Below, piece after piece: positions 6,999-13,152 of a DNA stretch of 13,152 nt (positions are counted from its first letter, which is position 1; every line of letters begins with the position of its first letter). The notes under the pieces are model-generated. The model saw nothing but the letters and a program-made list of their open reading frames with translations, did no database searches and was not told where the DNA came from. The DNA is taken from contig CAYWTY010000049.1 in the NCBI GenBank assembly GCA_964461335.1, forward strand, positions 1 through 13,152, written 5' to 3'. Source of the DNA: JAKJBL01 sp964461335. Its GTDB lineage: Bacteria > Bacillota > Clostridia > Christensenellales > CAG-138. Both the position numbers and the translations under genes were made by a program.

Positions 6999-8945
6999 TT
7001 AAACATCGAGGTTTGAAACAAGCCTTGAGTTCGCCTCAATAAACTCGCGCCTTGGCTCAACTTTGTCGCCCATTAAAATTGTGAAGATTTCGTCTGCTGC
7101 AATAGCATCTTCAAGCGTGACTCTTAGCATAATGCGCTTTTCAGGGTCCATTGTAGTATCCCAAAGCTGCTCAGGGTTCATTTCACCAAGCCCCTTATAA
7201 CGCTGAATTGTCGGCTTTGGCTCACGCCCTATTTCGTTTAGGGTTTCTTCGAGTTCTTCATCCGAATATACATAACGCTCAAGTTTCTGCCTGCTTATTT
7301 TGTAAAGCGGGGGCTGGGCTATATATACATACCCCTCTTCAATAAGCGGGCGCATATATCTAAAGAAGAAGGTAAGCAAAAGCGTGCGTATATGGCTGCC
7401 GTCAACATCTGCGTCAGTCATGCATACGATTTTATGGTACCTAAGCCTGCTTGGGTCAAAGTCAGTATCAAAGCCTGCGCCAAATGCTGTTATCATTGCT
7501 TTTATTTCTGCGTTTGCAAGGATTTTATCAAGCCGTGTTTTTTCAACATTTAAAATTTTGCCCCTAAGCGGGAGGATTGCCTGATATTGCGGGTTTCGCC
7601 CCTGCTTAGCAGAGCCGCCTGCAGAGTCGCCCTCAACAATGAAAAGCTCGCATAGGGCAGGGTCCTTCTCGCGGCAGTCCGCAAGTTTACCAGGCAGGCT
7701 TGTGCTTTCGAGCGCACTCTTTCTGCGCGTAAGTTCACGCGCTTTTCGCGCTGCATCCCGCGCACGGCAGGCAGTAATGCATTTATCTATAATAAGCCTT
7801 GCTATTGAAGGGTTTTCTTCTAAATAGGCGCTTAGCCCGCTTGAAACTGCACTTTCAACAAGTGTTCGAATATCCGCATTGCCAAGCTTTGTTTTGGTTT
7901 GGCCTTCGAACTGGGGTTCGAGCAGCTTTACGCTTACAATTGCAGTAAGCCCCTCGCGGATATCCTCGCCTGAGAGCGTATTATCCCCGTTTTTAATAAG
8001 GTTGTACTTCCTGCCATAATCGTTCATTGCGCGTGTAAGTGCGCTTTTAAAGCCCACAAGGTGGCTGCCGCCTTCAATTGTGGCTATATTATTAGCATAT
8101 GTAAAAATGTTTTCGATGTAACTTGAGTTATACTGCATTGCGACTTCAACGCTTGCGTTTTCTTTGCCTTCTTCTTGGCGAAAAGAGTCAATAAATATAG
8201 GCGGGCCATGGAGCGCTTCTTTGTTTTTGTTTAGGTGCTCTACAAAAGAAACAATTCCGCCTTCATAGCAGAAGTTCTTTTGTATGCCTGGCTCAGGCCG
8301 CTCATCAAACACATTTATGCATATGCCTGCGTTTAAAAACGCAAGCTCGCGCAAGCGCAGCACAAGTGTTTCAATGTGGAAATTTACCTCATCGAAAATT
8401 GTCGCATCAGGCATGAACCAAATTGTTGTGCCATGTTCTTCTATTGGGCATGTTGCAAGCTTTTCAACTTGTGATGTTGCAATACCGCGCGAATAGCTTT
8501 GCTGATACACGCCGCCGTCTCTGCAAACTGTTGCAACAAGCTTTTCGCTTAATGCATTTACGCAGCTTACGCCAACCCCGTGGAGCCCGCCTGAAACCTT
8601 ATAGCCCTCACCTGAGAACTTGCCGCCTGCGTGGAGCATTGTAAGCGAAACTTCAAGTGCATCCTTGCCTGTTTTTTCGTGGTAGCCAACAGGTATGCCC
8701 CTGCCGTCATCTTGAACTGTAACTGAATTATCCGCATGTATTGTTACGCTTATATTTGTGCAGAACCCTGCAAGCGCCTCGTCTATTGAATTATCCACAA
8801 CTTCGGTTACAAGGTGGTGAAGCCCCCTTGTATCTGTTGAGCCTACATACATGCCAGGCCGCCTTCTTACAGCTTCAAGCCCTTCAAGAACTTGAATCTG
8901 TGAAACGCCATATTGGGAATTAACACCGTTTAGCTCTAAGTCCAT
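6999..8945 (-). CDS. gyrB: DNA gyrase subunit B
   Basis: ATPase subunit of gyrase. The 648-aa protein has the GHKL ATPase domain: LVTEVVDNSIDEA with E48 as general base and N52, DDGRGIP (78-84), and the glycine loop GGLHGVG (118-124). The transducer domain carries QTKTKLGN (about 348-355). The TOPRIM domain shows EGDSAGGSAKQGR (from about 437), PLRGKILNVEK and the DADVDG metal site (about 510-515). QRYKGLGEMNPEQLW near 580-594 completes the family pattern. Length is that of Gram-positive GyrB without the insert seen in enterobacteria. ATG has AAAGGAAAGGG upstream. It lies 30 nt after remB and 45 nt before gyrA. GyrB rather than ParE because of the recF-remB-gyrB-gyrA order. Confidence 0.98.
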   Translation of the reverse strand: MDLELNGVNSQYGVSQIQVLEGLEAVRRRPGMYVGSTDTRGLHHLVTEVVDNSIDEALAGFCTNISVTIHADNSVTVQDDGRGIPVGYHEKTGKDALEVSLTMLHAGGKFSGEGYKVSGGLHGVGVSCVNALSEKLVATVCRDGGVYQQSYSRGIATSQVEKLATCPIEEHGTTIWFMPDATIFDEVNFHIETLVLRLRELAFLNAGICINVFDERPEPGIQKNFCYEGGIVSFVEHLNKNKEALHGPPIFIDSFRQEEGKENASVEVAMQYNSSYIENIFTYANNIATIEGGSHLVGFKSALTRAMNDYGRKYNLIKNGDNTLSGEDIREGLTAIVSVKLLEPQFEGQTKTKLGNADIRTLVESAVSSGLSAYLEENPSIARLIIDKCITACRARDAARKARELTRRKSALESTSLPGKLADCREKDPALCELFIVEGDSAGGSAKQGRNPQYQAILPLRGKILNVEKTRLDKILANAEIKAMITAFGAGFDTDFDPSRLRYHKIVCMTDADVDGSHIRTLLLTFFFRYMRPLIEEGYVYIAQPPLYKISRQKLERYVYSDEELEETLNEIGREPKPTIQRYKGLGEMNPEQLWDTTMDPEKRIMLRVTLEDAIAADEIFTILMGDKVEPRREFIEANSRLVSNLDV

Positions 8946-8975
8946 ATAACCCTTTCCTTTTCTAAAAGCGAATAT

Positions 8976-9239
8976 TTAGTTTAAGGTGAAGCCGCTTGCA
9001 CAAACACGCTCAAAAAGCGTCTTAGCCCTAAGCGCAGACTCTACTACGCGAAGGCTGCCTGCCTCATTTAAGAAAACATAAGAACGCACGCCTTCAGCGC
9101 TTTCGTCGTATGCGCCGCGTTCTTTTGCGCATTTTAGGATGCTGCGCGTTTCTTTTGAGGCAAGCGCACTCTCTTTAGTAAGTATTGCCAAGATTGCCTC
9201 ACTTTGGACACAGGTTTCGTAACCAACATGCACAAACAT
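8976..9239 (-). CDS. remB: RemB-like (DUF370) small DNA-binding regulator
   Basis: An 87-aa protein starting MFVHVGYETC, matching the start of Bacillus RemB/YaaB (MYIHLG-type), a small relative of RemA that activates extracellular matrix genes there. It is a hydrophobic beta-strand start followed by a helix with TKES (21-24) and a later strand VRSYVFLNEAG (51-61). The reading frame stays open upstream to an ATG at 9287 overlapping recF, but the ATG at 9239 is preferred. It has GAGGG four bases upstream and gives the family's usual N-terminus and length. Its place between recF and gyrB is the conserved position of remB in Firmicutes. Function in this organism is inferred from family and place only. 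Confidence 0.82.
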   Translation of the reverse strand: MFVHVGYETCVQSEAILAILTKESALASKETRSILKCAKERGAYDESAEGVRSYVFLNEAGSLRVVESALRAKTLFERVCASGFTLN

Positions 9240-9277
9240 AGCGCCCTCTAAAAATATTTCAGCCTTTTTACTGTTTT

Positions 9278-10372
9278 TTAGCCGCATTCAGTAATGGAGC
9301 CGTTTTTAACCTCGTATACAGCCATACCCAGCCCTGACTCTTTTAAGCCGTAAAGCTCTGTTGCAGTTAAAAACACTTGAATCTCTTTAATAAGCTCAAC
9401 AAGCATATGCTGCCGTAAACAGTCAAGTTCAGAGAGCACATCGTCAAGCAAAAGCACAGGCGCTTCAGCACCAAGCGATTTAATAAGCGCAAGCTCAGAG
9501 AGCTTAAGTGAAAGTGCAGCAGTCCTCTGCTGACCTTGTGAGCCGAACGCGCGCACATCTTTGCCATTAAGCTCAAGGAGAATATCGTCGCGGTGCGGCC
9601 CTGCGCTTGTTGCGCCAAGCGCTTTGTCACGCTCGAGGTTAGCCTTTAGCGCCTCTTTTAGCGCTGCTTCACACTCGTTTTGCCCTGTTTCTTTTACTGA
9701 GGGCAGGTATTTTACAATTAGTGTTTCAGAGCCGCCAGAAAGGCTTTTGTGGAGCTTTTCTGCCTCTTTCGCATGTGCAATTATAAATTCATGCCTAAGC
9801 GCTGTTATATGCCCCCCAAGGCAAGAAAGCTGCTCATCCCAAGGTAGTAACGCGTCTTTAGCAGGATTGCCTGATTTTAGTAGCGCATTGCGCTGCCTAA
9901 GGCAAAGGTTGTACTGCTGAAGGCTGTAATAATAGCTGGGTTTAAGCTGAGAGAGCCCCATGTCTATATACCTTCGCCGCTCTTGCGGGCCCTGCTTTAT
10001 AAGCTTAAGATCTTCTGGCGAAAACATTACAACATGCAAAAGCCCAAGCAGCTCCCCTGTACGGCTTAAAGGCTTGCCATCGACTTTAAGCTCCTTGCCA
10101 AGCATTGCATCGAGCCTGCATACAATCGAATGCGAGCCTGTGCGCTTTTTAAGCTCTAAAGCAACTGACGCGCACCTTTCGCTATGGCGGATAAGCTCTG
10201 CATCATGCCTTGTGCGGTGGCTTCTGCCTAAAGCGCAAATGAAGAGCGCTTCGAGCACATTTGTTTTGCCAGCCGCATTTTCGCCTATGAGCACATTGAG
10301 CTTAGGCGATGGGGAAAATTTTAAGCGCTCGTAATTTCTAAACTCAGCAAGCCGGATTGACTCAATATGCAT
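9278..10372 (-). CDS. recF: DNA replication and repair protein RecF
   Basis: SMC-like ATPase that, with RecO and RecR, loads RecA at single-strand gaps and stalled forks. The 364-aa protein has Walker A GENAAGKT (30-37), the RecF-specific HRTRHDAELIR region (52-62) and SAGPHRDD (256-263). The ABC signature is SQGQQRT (278-284) and Walker B is LLLDDVLSELD (307-317). It starts with an ATG preceded by AGAGGG. It is the first gene of the recF-remB-gyrB-gyrA-cca operon. In most Firmicutes dnaA, dnaN and an S4-domain gene precede recF, but here an unrelated hydrolase gene and its terminator do. Confidence 0.97.
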   Translation of the reverse strand: MHIESIRLAEFRNYERLKFSPSPKLNVLIGENAAGKTNVLEALFICALGRSHRTRHDAELIRHSERCASVALELKKRTGSHSIVCRLDAMLGKELKVDGKPLSRTGELLGLLHVVMFSPEDLKLIKQGPQERRRYIDMGLSQLKPSYYYSLQQYNLCLRQRNALLKSGNPAKDALLPWDEQLSCLGGHITALRHEFIIAHAKEAEKLHKSLSGGSETLIVKYLPSVKETGQNECEAALKEALKANLERDKALGATSAGPHRDDILLELNGKDVRAFGSQGQQRTAALSLKLSELALIKSLGAEAPVLLLDDVLSELDCLRQHMLVELIKEIQVFLTATELYGLKESGLGMAVYEVKNGSITECG

Positions 10373-10416
10373 TAAAACCCTCTTTGCATTCAGCCTGAAG
10401 GCCTGCTTTTTAACAC

Positions 10417-10463
10417 AAAAAAAGCCCCTCGGGTTATACCTTTAGTATAGCACGAAAAGGGGC
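10417..10463 (-). terminator. Terminator of the tetR-hydrolase operon
   Basis: On the minus strand GCCCC...GGGGC arms (10463-10459 and 10428-10424) are followed by seven T (10423-10417). The pairing can extend by a CGA/TCG segment with a three-base bulge and by an inner TATAC/GTATA stem (10435-10439 with 10445-10449). It lies about 40 nt after the hydrolase stop codon. Confidence 0.8.
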
Positions 10464-10472
10464 GCTTGTATA
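10444..10472 (-). promoter_or_regulatory. recF operon promoter, inside the terminator hairpin
   Basis: The minus strand has TATACA (10472-10467), a 17-bp spacer, and TATACT (10449-10444) with a TGC extension. The predicted start near 10437 lies after the 5' arm of the hydrolase terminator and before its 3' arm. A transcript from here therefore cannot form the terminator hairpin. Confidence 0.6.
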
Positions 10473-10500
10473 TATATTAAAGAAGAAAGTACGGAATTAC

Positions 10501-11241
10501 TTAGCGTAAGAGGCTTGGCGCATATTGGCTTATATAGGCGAGCAGAGTTTCTAAAAGCTTTGCATTGCCGCTCTCGTTTAAGTGGAGCCCATCGCCGCTT
10601 ATATACTTGCGATAGTCATCACACGAAAGTATAGCCTCACGCAAAAGCAAAAGCGGGGTGCGGGTAGCTTGTGCAATGCTCGTTAGCGCTGCACTGTATC
10701 TTTCATGCCACCAGTAAATGCGCCCTACTTCACCTAAAAACTCAAGGAGCTTTTTTGCGCGCAAAGGCTCATTGCGGCTTATGCGCAAAAAATAGCGCTC
10801 TGCGTCAATTGGCGGCAGGTTGCACAATACAGGCTGGCTCCCTGAATCTTTTACAAGGTTTATAATGCGCATAAGGTTTTCGCTGTATTTTTCTAAAACT
10901 GTGTTTGGCAAATGCAATGCCTTTGGTTCGCTTGCAACAGCATCCCAGTCAAAATCACAATCATTTCCGCCAACTTCGAGAAGTACAAGGCTTGGCGGCG
11001 AAGAACCGTCTTTTGCGCCTTTTTTAAGCTTATCGCATAAAAGCGTAAAAAGCTCCCCGCTTTTAATGCCAAAGCGGGATATGTTTTCAACAGCAGGCTT
11101 TAGCAATTTTGCAGCTTCAGCGCAAAAACTTTCTTTTAAGAGTACATGGCGCGCCCTAGCATCGTCATAGCTTACGCCCTTTAAAACAGAGTCGCCCGCA
11201 ACAAGTATGCTGCCTGAATTTATTGAATATTGTGCAAACAT
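10501..11241 (-). CDS. SGNH/GDSL-family hydrolase
   Basis: A probable cytoplasmic esterase or lipase-like hydrolase of the SGNH superfamily, 246 aa, no signal peptide. The four blocks are visible: GDS with nucleophile S18 (16-18), a glycine at about 58 in FGIKSG, GGND with N93 (91-94), and D217-x2-H220 in DGLHLNESG, the catalytic Asp/His pair. Length is normal for this fold. It starts 8 nt after the tetR stop, and its ribosome binding site (AGGGGG) abuts that stop, so translation is likely coupled. Substrate is not readable from sequence; deacetylation of carbohydrate or hydrolysis of an acyl ester are both open. Co-transcription with tetR suggests that the regulator controls it. Confidence 0.88.
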   Translation of the reverse strand: MFAQYSINSGSILVAGDSVLKGVSYDDARARHVLLKESFCAEAAKLLKPAVENISRFGIKSGELFTLLCDKLKKGAKDGSSPPSLVLLEVGGNDCDFDWDAVASEPKALHLPNTVLEKYSENLMRIINLVKDSGSQPVLCNLPPIDAERYFLRISRNEPLRAKKLLEFLGEVGRIYWWHERYSAALTSIAQATRTPLLLLREAILSCDDYRKYISGDGLHLNESGNAKLLETLLAYISQYAPSLLR

Positions 11242-11249
11242 TGTGCCCC

Positions 11250-11813
11250 CTAAAGCTTTGTTAAAAGCGAATTTAGTATAAGAGCGTCAAGCTTTGAGTT
11301 TAAGAGCATATGCAGCCCGCACCCGTCAAGGAGCGCCAAATATGTGCTGCTGTATTCCTTAAAGCGTGAAGCTGTAGCATTATCCATCCTAAGTGAACCT
11401 ACTTCAAGCATAACTGCCCACTCGCGCTGCTTTGCGTTTATGCGGCTTAAAAGCTGCCCCTCTTCGCGAAGCGCTTCACTTAAAAGCGCAAAGTGAAGCT
11501 TAAGCGCTTCCTTATCGCTTAAAAGTTCCATAGTAAGGTCGTTTAATGCCTCATGCACATTACGCTCTTTTGTAAGCGTATCAATCCATGTAAAAAGCGT
11601 TTCCGTTATTTTTGAAAAATGTGCTTCTGCAATTTCTAAGACAAGGTATTCCTTAGCAGGGAAGTGGTAGTAAAGCGTACCCTTTGAAAGCTTAGCAGCT
11701 TTTGCAATGTCGCCAAGGCTTGTTGCATAAATGCCGCCTTTTTTAAAAAGGGATGAGGCTGTGTTTTTAATAAGGAAGCGTGTATCCTCAGGCAGGGGGT
11801 TTTTCTTTGCCAT
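11250..11813 (-). CDS. TetR/AcrR-family transcriptional regulator
   Basis: A 187-aa one-component repressor. The N-terminal helix-turn-helix is typical: FKKGGIYATSLGDIAKAAKL then SKGTLYYHFPAKEYL (about 23-57), in which YYHFPAKE is the TetR hallmark. Residues 60-187 form the helical ligand-binding and dimerization domain, which is not diagnostic of a ligand. ATG is preceded by AGGAGG at close spacing. It is the first gene of an operon with the SGNH hydrolase. A good promoter and an inverted repeat just downstream of it suggest autorepression. Confidence 0.93.
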   Translation of the reverse strand: MAKKNPLPEDTRFLIKNTASSLFKKGGIYATSLGDIAKAAKLSKGTLYYHFPAKEYLVLEIAEAHFSKITETLFTWIDTLTKERNVHEALNDLTMELLSDKEALKLHFALLSEALREEGQLLSRINAKQREWAVMLEVGSLRMDNATASRFKEYSSTYLALLDGCGLHMLLNSKLDALILNSLLTKL

Positions 11814-11827
11814 TTCTCCTCCTGTAT

Positions 11828-11841
11828 GTCGGGTGGCCGAC
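11828..11841. promoter_or_regulatory. Candidate TetR operator
   Basis: A perfect inverted repeat GTCGG-GTGG-CCGAC, continued on the right by CCGAT, which gives an extra related half-site. It overlaps the predicted transcription start and lies 15 nt before the tetR ATG, so a bound dimer would block transcription. Binding by this TetR is inference. Confidence 0.55.
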
Positions 11842-11852
11842 CGATTGATTTT

Positions 11853-11881
11853 AGTTTAGCGCATGGAGGGGGAGGAGTCAA
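11853..11881 (-). promoter_or_regulatory. tetR promoter
   Basis: On the minus strand TTGACT (11881-11876) is followed after exactly 17 bp by TAAACT (11858-11853), a good match to a sigma-A promoter. The start would fall near 11846, beside the candidate operator. Confidence 0.7.
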
Positions 11882-11921
11882 GGGATTGCGTAACAAAATG
11901 GCATTTTATACAATATGGGGT

Positions 11922-12120
11922 TGTAGGGGTAATTGCGGGCGGATGCGGGCGGATGGTATCCGCCCCTACGNNNNNNNNNNNNNNNNNNNNNNNNNNNNNN
12001 NNNNNNNNNNNNNNNNNNNNNNNNNNNNNNNNNNNNNNNNNNNNNNNNNNNNNNNNNNNNNNNNNNNNNNCGCCCCTACATTATCGGTATAAATTGCGGG
12101 CGTTAATAATCGCCCCTACA
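11922..12120. repeat. Palindromic GTAGGGGCG-type intergenic repeat element, interrupted by gap
   Basis: The visible ends carry an inverted terminal octamer: TGTAGGGG at 11922-11929 and CCCCTACA at 12113-12120. On the left a perfect hairpin GGGCGGAT-ggt-ATCCGCCC (11947-11965) is preceded by a 10-bp tandem copy of GCGGGCGGAT (11935-11954). On the right CGCCCCTACA occurs twice, 40 bp apart (12071-12080 and 12111-12120), the second as the end of a GGGCG...CGCCC palindrome (12098-12115). The shared unit is AATTGCGGGCG-spacer-CGCCCCTACA. It looks like a MITE- or REP-like array, and no protein-coding content is seen. No clear target-site duplication is visible. Confidence 0.7.
11971..12070. other. 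Assembly gap (100 N)
   Basis: Exactly 100 N, a conventional placeholder length, bounded on both sides by the same CGCCCCTAC sequence. The real length and content are unknown; the assembler probably broke on the repeat. Reading frames running across it are not credible. Confidence 0.97.
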
Positions 12121-12676
12121 TTTTGCGCCATTTTTTTATGAGCCTTAGTATGTCGCTTTCGAAAACTATTTTATCAGAGTCGGGTATATCCTCTACACCT
12201 ATATCTACTAAGCAAAGCGGGGGGAAAAGCACGCACCACCAGTTTTCGCCGTAAGCTTCACCAAGCTCTACTTTAAGCGCCTCATATTCGCCTTCTGCAT
12301 ATGTTACGCTTCCATATTCTTTTTCAGGGAAGTGCATTTTACCGTAGCGGAGCGATGCGCCATAGCTTACGCCTTCAGCTTCTAAAACTTCGTCAACTGT
12401 TTTTTGCACATCATGCCCATTTTTAAGCACAATGTATTTTGCCTCGTCAAAGCTTGCTGCTGGCGCAAACTTTGCTAAAATTGCATCTCGCACAAGGAGC
12501 TTTACCCGTTGGTCGTTTTCTCTGTTGCTGTTTGCAACAACATGCAGCCTTAAAATATGCGAAGCATTGCCCTCGCTAAAAGCAGGCTTTAACAAGTTCG
12601 GGTTTGCAGCTTCAAACAAAAGCAGGGTTAAAACTATAACAGAAAGCACAAGCGAAACTTTACGCGCCTTATACAT
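12116..12676 (-). CDS. spoIIR: Stage II sporulation protein R (sigma-E activation signal)
   Basis: Secreted from the forespore into the intermembrane space, where it triggers SpoIIGA to process pro-sigma-E in the mother cell. The 186-aa protein has an N-terminal signal or membrane segment (about 8-25) after a basic start (MYKARK). The family core follows: ILRLHVVANSNRENDQRVK (41-59) and VRDAIL (62-67). Then come FPEKEYGS (116-123), a YxALKVELG segment (132-140) and ENWWCVLFPPLC (144-155). Length is normal for clostridial SpoIIR. ATG has GGAGG upstream and a sigma-F-like promoter. The TAG stop (12118-12116) lies inside the repeat motif TGTAGGGGCG that borders the gene. The protein end (KKWRKM) nonetheless looks natural. 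Confidence 0.95.
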   Translation of the reverse strand: MYKARKVSLVLSVIVLTLLLFEAANPNLLKPAFSEGNASHILRLHVVANSNRENDQRVKLLVRDAILAKFAPAASFDEAKYIVLKNGHDVQKTVDEVLEAEGVSYGASLRYGKMHFPEKEYGSVTYAEGEYEALKVELGEAYGENWWCVLFPPLCLVDIGVEDIPDSDKIVFESDILRLIKKWRKM

Positions 12677-12702
12677 ATTGCCTCCAAATAGGGTTTACTT
12701 GC

Positions 12703-12731
12703 AGTATGCACAAACGCATATATTTTTAGAC
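12703..12731 (-). promoter_or_regulatory. Sigma-F-type promoter for spoIIR
   Basis: The minus strand reads GTCTA (12731-12727), a 15-bp spacer, and GTGCATACT (12711-12703). The sigma-F pattern is GYATA, about 15 bp, GGNNANANT, so each element has one mismatch. It would start transcription about 20 nt before the spoIIR ATG. spoIIR is a known sigma-F regulon gene, which raises the prior. Confidence 0.5.
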
Positions 12732-12734
12732 ATT

Positions 12735-12764
12735 AAAAAAGCTGCAAGCTTATAGCCGCAGCTT
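12735..12764 (-). terminator. Terminator of the HPr-like gene
   Basis: A perfect 7-bp stem on the minus strand (AAGCTGC/GCAGCTT, 12764-12758 and 12745-12739) is followed by a T run ending in TTTTTTAA. It begins 15 nt after the stop codon of the upstream small gene. Confidence 0.85.
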
Positions 12765-12778
12765 AATTCTTTAATGTT

Positions 12779-13012
12779 TTAGCCGCGCACTAAAAAATCC
12801 AGCAGCTTTGTAAAATCCTCTGGTTCTGAAACAACAAGTTCAACATCACTTATGCGCGCATCCTTAAACATTTGGGTTAGCGCAATATATTGGCAAAGCG
12901 TGCTCTTTAAGTTAAGCCTGTCGCCTTCTTTTGTAACAAGCTCAACACTACCCTTACAATCTTTAATTACTTCAAAAAAGCGTGTTGGGTTTGAAATATT
13001 TGTTATTTTCAT
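12779..13012 (-). CDS. HPr-like small protein without the phospho-histidine
   Basis: A 77-aa cytoplasmic protein whose length and pattern recall the HPr phosphocarrier fold: strand KITNIS, helix NPTRFFEVIKDCKG, strand SVELVT, then GDRLNLKSTLCQYIALTQM, strand DVELVV, final helix PEDFTKLLDFL. The serine in LKST (S37) falls where the HPr regulatory Ser46 sits, but the active histidine of GLHARPA is absent (NPT, 8-10), so it cannot act as an ordinary phosphocarrier. The start was chosen as ATG 13012 because AAGGGG sits at the right distance. A GTG three codons upstream at 13021 would overlap that ribosome binding site. It has its own strong promoter and terminator. Family assignment is by pattern and remains tentative. 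Confidence 0.68.
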   Translation of the reverse strand: MKITNISNPTRFFEVIKDCKGSVELVTKEGDRLNLKSTLCQYIALTQMFKDARISDVELVVSEPEDFTKLLDFLVRG

Positions 13013-13041
13013 TTTGTTCACCCCTTAATAAATACATTTGA

Positions 13042-13070
13042 GTTTTACCACAAGAAGGCCTTTGTGTCAA
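13042..13070 (-). promoter_or_regulatory. Strong sigma-A promoter for HPr-like gene
   Basis: On the minus strand a perfect TTGACA (13070-13065), exactly 17 bp, then TAAAAC (13047-13042) with a TGG extension. The start would be near 13035, giving a leader of about 20 nt. This is the best -35 in the window. Confidence 0.75.
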
Positions 13071-13152
13071 GCAGCTTTCATTTACGCAGGCTTAGGGGTT
13101 GTAGCGGCGTCAAACATAGGTTACACATCTGTGCAAGGAAAGCTGTCATGGG
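13071..13152. other. Right-edge noncoding stretch
   Basis: No gene or RNA is recognised. An 8-bp inverted repeat (CAGCTTTC at 13072-13079 and GAAAGCTG at 13138-13145) brackets most of it with a loop of nearly 60 nt. Its role, if any, is unknown. Confidence 0.3.

Noticed and set aside
8791..8799. Perfect DnaA box (TTATCCACA) as a sign of an origin
   Set aside because: It is the reverse complement of codons for the conserved GyrB motif VVDN, and no cluster of further boxes lies near it.
4347..8945. parE/parC (topoisomerase IV) instead of gyrB/gyrA
   Set aside because: The recF-remB neighbourhood, the full pinwheel with GyrA-box motifs and the gyrB-type sequence favour gyrase.
9240..9287. Longer remB start overlapping recF
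   Set aside because: The extra 16 residues are basic and unlike the family N-terminus, while the internal ATG at 9239 has its own ribosome binding site.
11922..12120. CRISPR array
   Set aside because: The repeats are palindromic, of uneven spacing and contain no regular unique spacers; no cas genes are present.
11826..12141. Reading frames running across the N gap
   Set aside because: They depend on 100 undetermined bases and on repeat sequence; no ribosome binding site or family pattern supports them.
13013..13021. GTG start of the HPr-like gene
   Set aside because: The GTG is contained in the AAGGGGTG Shine-Dalgarno region of the ATG at 13012, leaving no ribosome binding site for itself.

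Overview
The window comes from a low-to-mid GC, anaerobic, endospore-forming member of the Bacillota, most likely an uncultured gut-type Clostridia. The evidence is a rubrerythrin (anaerobe oxidative defence), spoIIR (sporulation), the Firmicutes block recF-remB-gyrB-gyrA, a clostridial HD-type CCA-adding enzyme and consistent AGGAGG-type ribosome binding sites. A run of 100 N at 11971-12070 is a scaffold gap, so this is a draft or metagenomic assembly. No species is named because none can be established from sequence alone.

Layout, left to right (nearly everything is on the minus strand, so read right to left). 21-636: rubrerythrin with its own terminator and an extended -10 promoter, plus a 17-bp palindrome in its leader. 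803-1063: the only plus-strand gene, a three-helix small membrane protein, fired divergently from rubrerythrin. 1067-2756: phosphate transporter of the PiT family followed by its DUF47/PhoU-like partner. 2869-10372: the core block recF -> remB -> gyrB -> gyrA -> cca. This is the origin-proximal DNA maintenance cluster of Firmicutes, but without dnaA/dnaN upstream. 10501-11813: an autoregulated-looking tetR plus SGNH-hydrolase operon. 11922-12120: a palindromic repeat element (units containing GGGCG...CGCCCCTACA) containing the assembly gap. 12116-12676: spoIIR, whose stop codon lies inside that repeat, with a sigma-F-like promoter. 12779-13012: a monocistronic HPr-like small protein lacking the phospho-histidine, with a near-consensus promoter and a clean terminator.

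How the genes work together: the recF operon handles recombination at stalled forks (RecF), supercoiling (GyrB/GyrA) and tRNA 3'-end maturation (Cca), with RemB as a small DNA-binding regulator. The PiT/DUF47 pair handles inorganic phosphate uptake. SpoIIR is the forespore-to-mother-cell signal that turns on sigma-E processing. The TetR and the hydrolase probably form a small substrate-responsive unit.

There is no clear new multi-gene system here; it is mostly core chromosome. The parts most worth a second look are a recent 84-bp tandem duplication in the acidic tail of GyrA together with an apparent swap of GyrA-box quality between blades, the repeat element that supplies the spoIIR stop codon, the recF promoter buried inside the upstream gene's terminator hairpin, and the His-less HPr-like protein.
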